From Amantichitinum ursilacus (GTDB lineage Bacteria > Pseudomonadota > Gammaproteobacteria > Burkholderiales > Chitinibacteraceae), in the NCBI RefSeq assembly GCF_001294205.1, contig NZ_LAQT01000038.1:1-64000 (forward strand): 64,000 nt of DNA, in the 5' to 3' direction. Below the pieces are notes generated by a model. That model ran no database searches and was not told where the DNA came from. It saw nothing but the letters and a program-made list of their open reading frames with translations. Positions 17,170 to 27,000 of the stretch are shown piece after piece (the first letter of the stretch is position 1; every line of letters begins with the position of its first letter). The position numbers and the translations under genes were made by a program.

Positions 17170-17541
17170 ATGAGCACCGAATTAAGTATTTTGTACGTTG
17201 AAGACAACGCCATGTTGCGCGCAACGCTACTCGAGTACCTGGAAGAGACAGGTCATCAGGTTGTTGCCGTCGCCACCGCCGAAGACGCGCTGGTCGAACT
17301 GGACCGGCAGCGCTTTCATATTTTGCTGACCGATGTCAGCTTGCCGGGCAAGTCGGGCATCGAACTGGGCCGCGAAACCTACGCCCGTTTTCCCGAAACC
17401 CGCATCATTCTGGCCACCGGTTTTGACTTGGCCAATGACCAGAGCAAGATCAATATTCCGGGGGCCACCTTGTTGCCCAAGCCATTTGATCTGGACCGCG
17501 TCGATGACGCCTTGGCCGAGATCGCGGCGTCGTTGTCGTAA
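17170..17541 (+). CDS. Single-domain response regulator (CheY-like)
   Basis: A 123-residue receiver with nothing attached. The acidic pocket is YVEDN, the phospho-acceptor Asp is in LLTDVSLPG, the conserved Thr is in LATGFD and the Lys is in LPKPFD. It has no DNA-binding or enzymatic output, so it must act by protein contact or as a phosphate sink. It is the only plus-strand gene inside the minus-strand photosensory island, lying divergent from the heme oxygenase and converging on a hybrid kinase. It is a plausible partner for one of the two neighbouring kinases. Partner assignment is inference. Confidence 0.9.
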   Translation: MSTELSILYVEDNAMLRATLLEYLEETGHQVVAVATAEDALVELDRQRFHILLTDVSLPGKSGIELGRETYARFPETRIILATGFDLANDQSKINIPGATLLPKPFDLDRVDDALAEIAASLS

Positions 17542-17569
17542 TTACGGACTAGCATTCTGATCGCATCGT

Positions 17570-17591
17570 GCGGCCGCTGGATAGCGGCCGC
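17570..17591. terminator. Hairpin between convergent receiver and kinase genes
   Basis: A 9-bp GC-rich stem (GCGGCCGCT / AGCGGCCGC) with a 4-nt loop sits midway between the convergent stop codons. There is no T-run on either strand, so it is at best a weak bidirectional terminator or an mRNA 3' end stabiliser. Confidence 0.4.
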
Positions 17592-17618
17592 GTCGATATG
17601 CGGCGTGCGCCGTAGCGG

Positions 17619-20018
17619 TCAGGCCGCGCCGCGCAACGCCAGCCGTACTTTTTCCGCCAGCAATTCCTGGCCATACGGCTTCTGGATAATGGCCGCGTCG
17701 ATCGAACCCAGCGCCGCCAGATCGGCATAACCCGTCACAAACACAATGGGCAATTGCGGCCGCCGCTGACGCACGATCTTGGCCAGCTCGGCGCCATTCA
17801 TGCCCGGCATGGCGAAATCGGCCACCAGCAAGGCAATGTCGGCGTTCTGGTCCAGTTGTTCCAGCGCCGCGCCACCACTGGCCGCTTCGATCACGCGATA
17901 GCCCAGGTCTTCCAGCATCAGCGTGGTCACTTCGCGCACGGCCGGATCATCATCCACCACCAGCAAGGTCCGCGCCGTCACCAGCGGCGGCAGATCGCCC
18001 GCGACGGCGGGGCTATCCACCACTTCGCTCGGACTGGGCGCGGCGTGCGGCAAATACACCTTCACCGTGGTGCCGGTGCCCGGCGCAGTCTGGATGGCCA
18101 CGCCACCGCCGGATTGTTTGGCAAAGCCATACACCTGCGCCAGGCCCAAGCCCGAGCCTTTGCCGACTTCCTTGGTGGTAAAAAACGGCTCGAACGCGCG
18201 TGCCAGTACTTCTTCGTCCATGCCCGAGCCGTTGTCGGTGACCGACAACACCACATAATCGCCGGGCTCAGGGCCTTCGGGGCGCGGCAGGCGTGCCAGC
18301 ACCGATTCGTTATGCGTGGACACCGCCAGGCTGCCGCCCACTTCCATCGCATCGCGCGCATTGATGGCCAGGTTAAGGATGATCAGCTCGATTTGCGTGG
18401 GGTCGACCAGCGCCGACCACAAGTCGGGCTGCAGGCGATATTCAATGCCGACGCTGCCGCCCATGGTGGATTGCAGCAAATCCTGCATGCCCGCCACGGT
18501 TTCGTTCAGATTGGTGGGCTTGGCTTCCAGCCGTTGCCGCCGCGAAAACGCCAGCAACTGGACGGTCAGCCGCGCGCCGCGTTCACCCGCTTCGCGGATA
18601 TTGGCAATGCGTTTCAGCACGCGCTCAGGCGGCGATTCGCGCACAATGTCGCGCGCCAGAAAACTGGCGTTGGACAACACCACCGTCAGCAGATTGTTAA
18701 AGTCGTGCGCCACGCCCGCGGTGAGCTGGCCCACGGCTTCCAGTCGCTGCATTTGCTGCAGCGTGGCTTCCACCTGTTCGCGCTCATGAATCTGTCGCAG
18801 CAACTGGCGGTTGGCGGCGGCCAGTTCATCCACCGCCATGCGTTCTTGCGTAATGTCGCGCGCCACGGCGTACATCAGGCCGTCATCGGGCACGGCGGTC
18901 CAGGACAGCCAGCGATACGAGCCGTCGGCATGGCGGATGCGGTTTACAAAACGATTGGTGATGCGGCCCGCGCTGATGGCGGCCGCTTCAATTTCGGTGG
19001 CGGCGCGGTCGTCCGGGTGCGTCAGATCCCAGATGCGCGTGCCGATCAGGCTGCCTTCGCTCCAGCCCAGCACTTCATGCCATGCCGGGTTGAGCGCGAT
19101 GGCGGTGGTGTCGTAGCGCGCCACGGTAAACAGGTCGCGGGACAATTTCCACGTGCGGTCACGTTCGCGTGTGCGCGCTTCCACCCGTTCTTCCAGCACG
19201 CTGTTCAGGCGCTGCATGGCGTCTTCAGCGCGCTTTTGCTCGGTGACGTCGCTCAGCACGCCGGTAAAGCGGGTACAGACGCCATGTTCAAAAAACGCCG
19301 TGCCGCGTGTGGCCACCCAGCGCACCTGGCCATCGGGGGCGACGGTGCGGTATTCGGCGGCGTAATCGCGTGAGCTTTGCGCGCTGATGGCTTCGCGCAC
19401 CATCTCGTTCATGCGTTCGCGATCCGCCGGATGCACGCCTTTATCAAAGGTCTCCAGCGTGACTTCGGCGTCGGGCCCCAGGCCGAACATCTCGCGGCAG
19501 CGCTCATCCCACGTCAGGCGCCCGGTTAAGGGCTCGAAGTTCCAGGTGCCCATGCGCGCGGCTTTCAGCGCCAGCCGCATATGGGTATTGGTTTCGTGCA
19601 GCGCGGTTTCAGCGCGTTGGCGCTCGCGCCGTTCGCGCACTTCGGCCAGCGCCCGATGCAATGCCTTGGGCAGCAAACTGAGATTGTGTTTAAGGATGTA
19701 GTCGGTGGCGCCCTGGCGCATCACGTTAACCGCATGCGTTTCGCCCAACACGCCCGACACAAAGATAAACGGCATTTGCGGCAGTTTTTCGCGCACCATG
19801 CGCAGCGCGTCTTCGCCGGTAAACAAGGGCAGCAGAAAATCAGCCAGCACCACATCAAACTCAGGCGGGCGGCTTAATACGTCCTGCAAAATCTGCGGCG
19901 TGTCGACCACGTTCAGTTGGGCGTCAAATCCGGTGCGCTCCAGTTCAAACGACAACAACTCGACGTCGCGAGCGTTATCTTCGATCAGCAGAATGCGTAC
20001 CTGGGTCAGTACCGACAT
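17619..20018 (-). CDS. Hybrid histidine kinase: REC-PAS-PAS-HK-REC
   Basis: A soluble kinase of 799 residues. An N-terminal receiver (about 5-125; LIEDNARDVELL, Asp in VLADFLLPLFTG) can accept phosphate from another kinase. Two PAS domains follow (about 150-285 and 300-440; the second has DLTHPDD), then an AHDFNN-type kinase core (about 465-680) and a C-terminal receiver (about 690-799; VVDDDPAVRE, VADFAMPGMNG). The ATG at 20018 has AAGG just upstream; the longer frame to 20081 adds nothing conserved. It lies 78 nt after the Rcp1-like regulator gene and is probably in the bphP transcript. The receiver-first architecture suggests a relay: phytochrome to regulator or receiver, then to this kinase. 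The C-terminal half is paralogous to that of the kinase at 12553-16449. Confidence 0.9.
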   Translation of the reverse strand: MSVLTQVRILLIEDNARDVELLSFELERTGFDAQLNVVDTPQILQDVLSRPPEFDVVLADFLLPLFTGEDALRMVREKLPQMPFIFVSGVLGETHAVNVMRQGATDYILKHNLSLLPKALHRALAEVRERRERQRAETALHETNTHMRLALKAARMGTWNFEPLTGRLTWDERCREMFGLGPDAEVTLETFDKGVHPADRERMNEMVREAISAQSSRDYAAEYRTVAPDGQVRWVATRGTAFFEHGVCTRFTGVLSDVTEQKRAEDAMQRLNSVLEERVEARTRERDRTWKLSRDLFTVARYDTTAIALNPAWHEVLGWSEGSLIGTRIWDLTHPDDRAATEIEAAAISAGRITNRFVNRIRHADGSYRWLSWTAVPDDGLMYAVARDITQERMAVDELAAANRQLLRQIHEREQVEATLQQMQRLEAVGQLTAGVAHDFNNLLTVVLSNASFLARDIVRESPPERVLKRIANIREAGERGARLTVQLLAFSRRQRLEAKPTNLNETVAGMQDLLQSTMGGSVGIEYRLQPDLWSALVDPTQIELIILNLAINARDAMEVGGSLAVSTHNESVLARLPRPEGPEPGDYVVLSVTDNGSGMDEEVLARAFEPFFTTKEVGKGSGLGLAQVYGFAKQSGGGVAIQTAPGTGTTVKVYLPHAAPSPSEVVDSPAVAGDLPPLVTARTLLVVDDDPAVREVTTLMLEDLGYRVIEAASGGAALEQLDQNADIALLVADFAMPGMNGAELAKIVRQRRPQLPIVFVTGYADLAALGSIDAAIIQKPYGQELLAEKVRLALRGAA

Positions 20019-20096
20019 GGAAACCTTATAAGGTGAACAAAACGCGCCGTCGGGCAGAACCCGGGACGGCGCGGACAACAAATGACACGCAGACGC

Positions 20097-20576
20097 TCAA
20101 GACCGGGGCGAGCGCTGATGATGCAGGCGATAACGCGCCGAGCCCGGTGGCGGCTCGTTCAGCACGGCCCAGAACACACCCAGGTCGGCGATCGCAGCCA
20201 CAAAATCACGGAACTCCACCGGCTTGACCACATAGGCGTTCACGCCCAGTTCATAGGCGCGCGCCAGATCGGGCTCTTCGCGCGACGAGGTCAGCATCAC
20301 CACTGGCACGGCGCGCAAATCGGGCGTCTCGCGCACAATCTTCAGCACTTCCAGCCCGTCCACACGCGGCAGTTTCAGGTCCAGCAAAATCACCGCCGGA
20401 TTACCTTCGGCGCGGTCTGCGTGTTCGCTTCTTCTAAACAGGTAGTCCAGCGCTTCCGCGCCATCACGGACCACCACTACGTCGTTGGCGAGCTGACTGC
20501 GCTCAAGGGCAACCAACGTCAGTTCAAGATCTTTAGGGTTGTCTTCAACCAATAAGATCGGTTTTAGCATGGGCAT
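20097..20576 (-). CDS. Rcp1-like phytochrome response regulator
   Basis: A 159-residue single receiver of the Rcp1/BphR subfamily, the usual phosphate acceptor of phytochrome kinases. Diagnostic features are LLVEDNPKDLELTLVALE near the N-terminus, the long segment around DGAEALDYLFRR, and the phospho-Asp in ILLDLKLPRVDGLEVL. It also has TSSREEPDL and Lys in VVKPVEF. Its start overlaps the last 32 nt of the phytochrome gene, so the two are translationally coupled. Start may be at 20576 or at a second Met at 20570. The C-terminus carries a short basic tail without a known domain. Pairing with the phytochrome is strongly supported by gene order and family. Confidence 0.9.
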   Translation of the reverse strand: MPMLKPILLVEDNPKDLELTLVALERSQLANDVVVVRDGAEALDYLFRRSEHADRAEGNPAVILLDLKLPRVDGLEVLKIVRETPDLRAVPVVMLTSSREEPDLARAYELGVNAYVVKPVEFRDFVAAIADLGVFWAVLNEPPPGSARYRLHHQRSPRS

Positions 20577-22818
20577 CTCTACGTTTTACGGTTTGGGGGC
20601 CAGACCGGGGCAAGGAGAACCAGAAGGTAGCGCCTTTATCCAGCTCACCTTCGGCCCAGGTCCGACCATCGTGGCGCTCGATAATGCGTCGCACATTGGC
20701 CAGACCGATCCCGGTTCCTTCAAATTCTTCCATGCGGTGCAGGCGCTGGAACACACCAAACAGCTTGTTGGCGTAATCCATGTGGAAACCCACACCGTTG
20801 TCCTTGATGTAAATCACGTGGTCAGGGCCACGTATTTCGGCGCCGATCTCGATCACGGCGGGGTCGCGGCCACGCGTGTATTTCACCGCGTTGCTCAGCA
20901 GATTGCGTAGTGCAAGGTGCAAGAATGCGGCGTCGGCAATCACGCGCGGCATCGGGTGCACCTTCCATTCAATATTGCGGTCTTGCAGATCGGGCGTCAT
21001 TTCCAGCCGCACGGATTCAATCAGCGCGTAGACGTCGACTTCAGTCGGGCGCAAAGCGGAGCGGCCCATCTGCGAAAAGGTCAGCAGGTTATCGACCAGC
21101 GTGCCAGCAAAACGTGCCGAATCGCCGATATGGTCCAGAAAACGCGTGCCGCGATCCGACAAACGCGTGCCTTCAAAGTCGCCCAGCAGCTCGGCATACC
21201 CCACGATATGGCGCAGCGGCGCGCGCAAGTCGTGCGACACGCTGTACGAGAAGGCTTCCAGCTCTTTGTTGGATTTGCGCAGTTCTTCGGCCAGCGCTGC
21301 CATTTCTTCTGCTTTGCGCAGCACGATGCCCAGCGTGGCATTGCGTAGTTCCACCGCGCCTTCGGTTTCGGCGCGATCCCACGGCAACGCCATATCGCGC
21401 ACGGTTTGTTCCCACGCGGCAAAGCTGGCGCGCGGATTGAGCTTGCCGTTGACTTCGGCCTTGCCCGGTTTGCCCGCCCACGTGACGGTCTGCACGGTTT
21501 CGGGACGGAACCACACCAGGTAATGCGAATGCAGCTCGGAAATCGAAACGGCCATGATGCCGGCGCAATACTCAGCCAGCTCGGGCACCGCCGGAATATC
21601 GCGGCGCACGCTGTCGCTGGCGTAAACCTCGCGCTCGCTGCCCTCGCCCAGCCAACCCACCAGATTGTGTATCACGTTATTGGGCGGGGTCTGGCCAAAG
21701 GTGATGCAACGGTCACCCGCCACCACGGCAGCGCCCGCGGCTGCGCCAAAACTCATAAACACATCCGGCACCGCTTGCAGCCCTTCGGCCACGCCATCGC
21801 GGTCGGCCATCAGCGCCAGCATCTGCACGATCATGTGGCGCAATTGCAGGCGGCGATCGGCTTGCGCATGCGCTTCGCGGGCTTCCAGCTGTAACGACAG
21901 AATACGGCCCAGCAATTCGCAGGCGCTGCGGGTCTGGAACGACACCGGCAACGGGGCGGTGTTATGGCACGAAATCAAACCCCACAAGCGGCCATCCACC
22001 ACCAGCGAGATCGACATGCTGGCCAACGTGCCCATATTGCGCATGTATTGCAGATGCACCGGCGACACGCTGCGCAGCAAGGCCAGGCTCATATCCAGCG
22101 GCTGCTGCGTGGTCGGGTTCAGCGGCGGCACCAGCGCGGACGGCTGGTAATTGGCATCCGAAATAACGCGCAAACGGTTAAGCCGATACAGCTCGCGCGC
22201 TTGCGCCGGGATATCAGAGGCGGGGAAATGCAGATCCAGATAACTGTCGTAGCCGGGGTCAAGCGCTTCGGCCAGCACCTGGCCGTGATAATCGGCATCA
22301 AAGCGGTACACCATGACGCGGCCAAAGCCGGTCAGCTTTCTGGCTTGTTGCGCCGCCAGTTCGCACAGCGCGGGCACCGATCCGGCCTCTTGCAACTGGC
22401 CGACAAAATGGCGCACCAGCGGGTATAGCGTGGTAAACGAATCGTGTGCGCTGGCCTGCGGTTCGAATTCGGCGATCAGCACGCCATCGTGCCGATGCAC
22501 CATCATCTCGAACCGGGCTTGCGCGTTGCAGACAAACCCCACCTCGCCAAAGTGCGACGGGTTACTGTCTTGTTCCAGCAGCGCATCGATGCGGCCGGTC
22601 AGATCGGTCTGGTCGCGCAGCAAACTGGCCAGCGGCTGGCCCAGCAACTGCTCGGGCGGCGCGCCCAGCAACTGGGCGCAATTGGCGCTGGCCTGCAACA
22701 CCGTCAACGAGCCCTCGGCCAGCACCAGCATAAAGCCGTGTGGCTGAATACTGCCGGGAATATGAATCGGCTCTGACGCGCAATCGTCCAGGCTTTGATC
22801 CGGCAAATTATTGCTCAA
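20545..22818 (-). CDS. bphP: Bacteriophytochrome histidine kinase
   Basis: A red/far-red light photoreceptor of 757 residues. The N-terminal PAS domain begins with the bacteriophytochrome signature around Cys13 (DDCASEPIHIPGSIQPHG), the Cys that binds biliverdin covalently. The GAF domain has PASDIPAQAR and the conserved His in SPVHLQYMRNMG. The PHY domain carries the tongue element NPRASFAAW. A HisKA with SYSVSHDLRAPLRH and an HATPase (about 520-750) complete it. The start is a TTG at 22818 with AAGGAG six bases upstream; no ATG gives the N-terminal Cys region. It heads the minus-strand set with its Rcp1-like regulator (overlapping) and a hybrid kinase. Biliverdin is probably supplied by the heme oxygenase at 16493-17059. 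Confidence 0.96.
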   Translation of the reverse strand: MSNNLPDQSLDDCASEPIHIPGSIQPHGFMLVLAEGSLTVLQASANCAQLLGAPPEQLLGQPLASLLRDQTDLTGRIDALLEQDSNPSHFGEVGFVCNAQARFEMMVHRHDGVLIAEFEPQASAHDSFTTLYPLVRHFVGQLQEAGSVPALCELAAQQARKLTGFGRVMVYRFDADYHGQVLAEALDPGYDSYLDLHFPASDIPAQARELYRLNRLRVISDANYQPSALVPPLNPTTQQPLDMSLALLRSVSPVHLQYMRNMGTLASMSISLVVDGRLWGLISCHNTAPLPVSFQTRSACELLGRILSLQLEAREAHAQADRRLQLRHMIVQMLALMADRDGVAEGLQAVPDVFMSFGAAAGAAVVAGDRCITFGQTPPNNVIHNLVGWLGEGSEREVYASDSVRRDIPAVPELAEYCAGIMAVSISELHSHYLVWFRPETVQTVTWAGKPGKAEVNGKLNPRASFAAWEQTVRDMALPWDRAETEGAVELRNATLGIVLRKAEEMAALAEELRKSNKELEAFSYSVSHDLRAPLRHIVGYAELLGDFEGTRLSDRGTRFLDHIGDSARFAGTLVDNLLTFSQMGRSALRPTEVDVYALIESVRLEMTPDLQDRNIEWKVHPMPRVIADAAFLHLALRNLLSNAVKYTRGRDPAVIEIGAEIRGPDHVIYIKDNGVGFHMDYANKLFGVFQRLHRMEEFEGTGIGLANVRRIIERHDGRTWAEGELDKGATFWFSLPRSGPQTVKRRDAHAKTDLIG

Positions 22819-23103
22819 TTGCTGCTCCTTGCAGGACGTTCATCCTGCTTGTGGCGCCCAGCGGCGGCACCCGAATTGCCAGGCCCGATCATGGCCCGGT
22901 TGGATAAGATGGTTCAGTGGCCGATTCCGTCGCAATACCTGCGGATTTAGCAAAACCGCGCAATCGTTGCATGATCCGGAAGTCCTACAGCCATTACCGC
23001 GCAACACCGATCAGGAACCGTCGGCGATTTTGCCATACTTGGTTCAAGTCTGGGCAATGCGCAATTGCGCGACGACCCCAACATATTAATTGAGGAGAAG
23101 ACA

Positions 23104-23484
23104 ATGGCTACTTCCACACCCAACAACAATACCGATTTTTCTCTGGACCGCGATACTCAGCGCGATCTGTCCACCCGCAATAGCGGCTTGGGCGATTGGG
23201 CTTCCGAAGAAAACGGCGATACCGCCGAAATCACCGAACGCACTTCGCTGGATGATGCACTCAACCAGCTGGATGTTGAGGCGCTGCCTGACGAAGACGA
23301 CACCTTGCAGGTAGACGACGCGCCGTTGGGCGACGATCCGGTCAGCCCCGCCATTCGCCGCATGGAAGAAAACAGCGGCGCGGATGAATCGGAAGAAGCC
23401 CGCAGCGAGCGCGAAGAATACGAAGTCGAATTTGCCACCGGCGTGCAAAACCCGGATGACGCGACCGATACCAAACTGGCCTGA
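23104..23484 (+). CDS. Acidic hypothetical protein beside bacteriophytochrome
   Basis: A 126-residue, very acidic soluble protein rich in Asp, Glu and Asn, with almost no hydrophobic core and so probably disordered. No signal peptide, membrane segment or known motif is seen. The ATG at 23104 has GAGGAG about six bases upstream, a strong ribosome-binding site, and codon use matches neighbours, so the gene is likely real. It is divergent from bphP with 285 nt between the starts. The motif-like pairs DDALNQLD and DDTLQVDD may be short linear elements. I do not recognise a family. A role in the light response is only a guess from location. Confidence 0.75.
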   Translation: MATSTPNNNTDFSLDRDTQRDLSTRNSGLGDWASEENGDTAEITERTSLDDALNQLDVEALPDEDDTLQVDDAPLGDDPVSPAIRRMEENSGADESEEARSEREEYEVEFATGVQNPDDATDTKLA

Positions 23485-24025
23485 GCGCCAATTCCGATTT
23501 CAATTGCGCGCGTTTGCCGCTTTGCGTACTACCCAGACCGGCTGCAATAGCCGGTTTGGTAGTCTCGCAGCATAAAGAGATGTCGCATTTCTAAAAATCA
23601 TGCCAGCACTTACATTGATGTAGGATAAATGCCTACATCGATCTGGATTGCTGCATGACAGAATCCCCAGCGATTTACCGTAATGGAATTACCGATTAAC
23701 TGGAATAGCATTTGCGAATTGCAAATATTGCAAGACTCGCAATCGCAATCACCAGCCAACGCGTAATTCTGAGGCACCGCGGACAGGCGTATTACCCCAA
23801 CTCCGAAGTGTCGCTTTGCGGTATCAAAAAACACCAAACACTTATAAAGGCCGCCTGTATGCGGCCGCTTTGCCATGCCCGTACGGGCCGGGTGCAGCGG
23901 CGCAATACCGGTGGCGATAACCCTTGGTTGCCGCCTGTTGGCGTGGCCTGCCTGATCGCCCTCGCGTTATTTGCGCGCGGGCGATCAGTGCATCTGGCCG
24001 CAGGTTGCCACCCGATGAAGAAGCC
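23485..24025. other. 541-nt non-coding region with an inverted repeat
   Basis: It lies between the acidic protein and the CHASE3 kinase. It contains an 8-bp inverted repeat (GATGTAGG at 23617-23624, CCTACATC at 23632-23639, 7-nt loop) and a relatively AT-rich segment to about 23760, likely holding the promoter of the kinase operon. No gene is convincing. The in-frame extension of the kinase to 23924 lacks homology and a ribosome-binding site. Confidence 0.5.
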
Positions 24026-27000
24026 ATGAACCGAAGCGCTCCCGCCGCCATCCCGGAACAAACATTCCGTGCCATCCTGGTACGCAACGTCAGCCTGCCG
24101 CTGCTGGTGGCGGGCGTCATGTCGGCCATTTTCATTTCGTTGGTGTTCTATTTGATGAACGTGAACCGCTGGGTGGACCATGCGGATCAGGTCATCGGCA
24201 AAACCAACCAGGCCGTCAAACAGTTGATCGATGCCGAGACTGGCCTGCGCGGCTATCTGCTCACCGGACGCGAAGTCTTCCTCGACCCGTATAACAGCGC
24301 CGCCACCAACCTGCCCACCAGCATCAGCGAACTGCGTGATTTGCTGGCCGAGTACCCCAACCAGGTGGCATGGCTGGGTCGCGGTGAAACCGGCTACAAA
24401 GACTGGCGCAATTACGCCGCACGCATGATTACGCTCAAAGGCTCCGCCGACCCAGAGGCACAAAAGCAGGTGCTGGGCGCGGATGCCGAAGAAGGCAAAC
24501 GCCGCATGGACGATATGCGCGGCTTCTTTACCCAGATTATTCAGGCGCAAGAAGCGCTGCGCGCGCAACGTAACCGCGAAGCCAGCGACACCATTACCTG
24601 GCTGGTGATTGCCACCATCCTGGTGGGTGTCGTGGCAGGCGCGTTGATGGCGTTTAACGGCCGCCGCCAGCTCAAGACCCTGAGCGCGGTGTATGCCACC
24701 ACGCTGGGTCAGCAGCAACTGCACACCGAACAACTGGAACGCCAGGCCTGGCTGAAAACCGGCCAGGGCGAGCTGGGTCAGCGCATGCTGGGCGAACAGG
24801 CGCTGGGCACGCTGTCGGACAATATTCTTAATTTTCTGGTTAATTTTCTCGGCGCCTCGGTGGGTGCAATTTATGTCACCCGCGACAACCGGCATTTTCA
24901 GCGTATGGCGCACTACGCCTGGTCGGAAGACGCCGCCCATGCGCGCAACCAGTTTGAGCTGGCGCAGGGCTTGTCCGGCCAGGCCGCGGCTGAAAACCGC
25001 ATCATGCTGCTGACCGATCTGCCGGAAACCTATATCCGCGTGGCCTCCGCGCTGGGCCAGACCGCGCCGCGCGCCGTGCTGATCATGCCGGCGCAGGGCG
25101 AGCGCAAGGTCAACACCGTCATCGAACTGGGCTTTGCCAGCGAAGTGCCGCCGATGCTGGAAGAGTTTGCGCGCCTGGCGTCGTACAACATCGGCACCGC
25201 CATCGAATCGGCGATGTACCGCGAGCGGCTGCAAGATGTGCTGGCCGAAACTCAACAGCTGAACGAAGAACTGCAAGCGCAGCAAGAAGAACTGAAAGTC
25301 GCCAACGAAGAGCTGGAAGAACAGTCGCGCACGCTCAAAGAATCGCAAGTCCGCCTGGAAAGCCAGCAAGCCGAGCTGGAACAGAACAACGAACAACTGG
25401 GCGAACAGACCGAAGCGCTGTTGCAGCAGAAAGCCATGGTGGAAGAGCGCAACAAGGCGCTGCGTGAAGCGCATCTGCAGCTGGAAGCGCGCGCCGAAGA
25501 GCTGGGTCGCACCAGCCGCTACAAGAGCGAATTCCTGGCCAATATGTCGCACGAGCTGCGCACGCCGCTTAACAGCGCGCTGATCCTGGCCAAGCTGCTG
25601 TCAGACAACCCCAACGGCAATCTGGACGCTGAACAGGTCAAGTTTGCCCAGTCGATCTACTCGGCGGGCAATGATCTGCTGACGCTGATCAACGACATTC
25701 TGGATCTGTCCAAGGTTGAGGCCGGCAAGCTGGAATTGTGGCCGCAAAGTATTACGCCGCGTGGCGCGCTGGAGCCGCTGGAACAGCTGTTCCGCCCGCT
25801 GGCCGCTTCGCGCAATATCGATTTCGAGATTGTGCTGGAGCCCTCGCTGCCGCCGCAGATGTATACCGACCCGTCGCGACTGCAACAGATTCTGAAAAAC
25901 CTGCTGTCCAACGCGCTCAAATTTACCGACAAAGGTCGCGTCACGCTGACCGCGCGCGCTGCGCCGGATGGCCATGTGGCGTTTGACGTACGCGACACCG
26001 GTATCGGCATTGCCGAGGAATATCTCGAACATATCTTTGGCGCATTCAGCCAGGCCGATGGCGCCACCAACCGCAAATACGGCGGCACGGGCCTGGGCCT
26101 GAGCATCTCGCGCGATCTGGCGCACTTGCTGGGCGGCGATATCACCGTGCACAGCAAAGTGGGCGAAGGCAGCGTGTTTACGCTCACCGTGGCGCGTGAG
26201 ATTTCGGTGGATGACGACGGTCTGGTGCAAACGCAGATTCCGGCGCGCCTGCCCGCGCTGTCGGTGCCCGCCCCTGCTCCGATCGAAACCTACACCCCGG
26301 CAGCCGCCGAGGAGCCGGAAAGCCCGGCGGTGCAGGACGACCGCGACGTGCTGCGCCCCGATCGCCGCACCGTGCTGATTATCGAAGATGAGCCCGAGTT
26401 TTCGCAGGTGCTGGCCGCATTGGGCCACGAGAAAGGCTTTAACTGCATCGTCGCGCACAGTGCGGGCGAGGGCCTGAAGCTGGCGCAGCGTTACGTGCCC
26501 GATGCCGTCTTGCTGGATATGAAACTGCCCGACCATTCCGGCCTGACCGTATTGGAGCGGCTGAAAGAAGAAACCTCCACCCGGCATATTCCGGTGCATA
26601 TGGTATCGGGCGTGGATAGCTCGCAGGCGGCTCTGCAATTGGGTGCGATCGGTTACGCGCTCAAGCCGGCTGACCGCGAAGCCTTGCTGGATGTATTCCG
26701 CAAGATCGAGACCAAGCTGTCGCAAAAGATCAAACACGTGCTGGTGGTGGAAGACGACGCCCGCCAGCGCGAAAGCATGACGCAACTGATCGCCGACGAA
26801 GACGTGCGCATCACCGCCGTCGCGCTGGCCGAAGAAGCATTGGCGCAACTGAAAGAGACCGTATTCGATTGCATGGTGGTGGACTTGACGCTGCCGGACA
26901 TGGCGGGCCACGAGTTGCTGCAACGCATGGCCAGCGATGATCTGTGTTCCTTCCCGCCGGTCATCGTCTACACCGGGCGCGAATTGTCGCGCGCGGAAGA

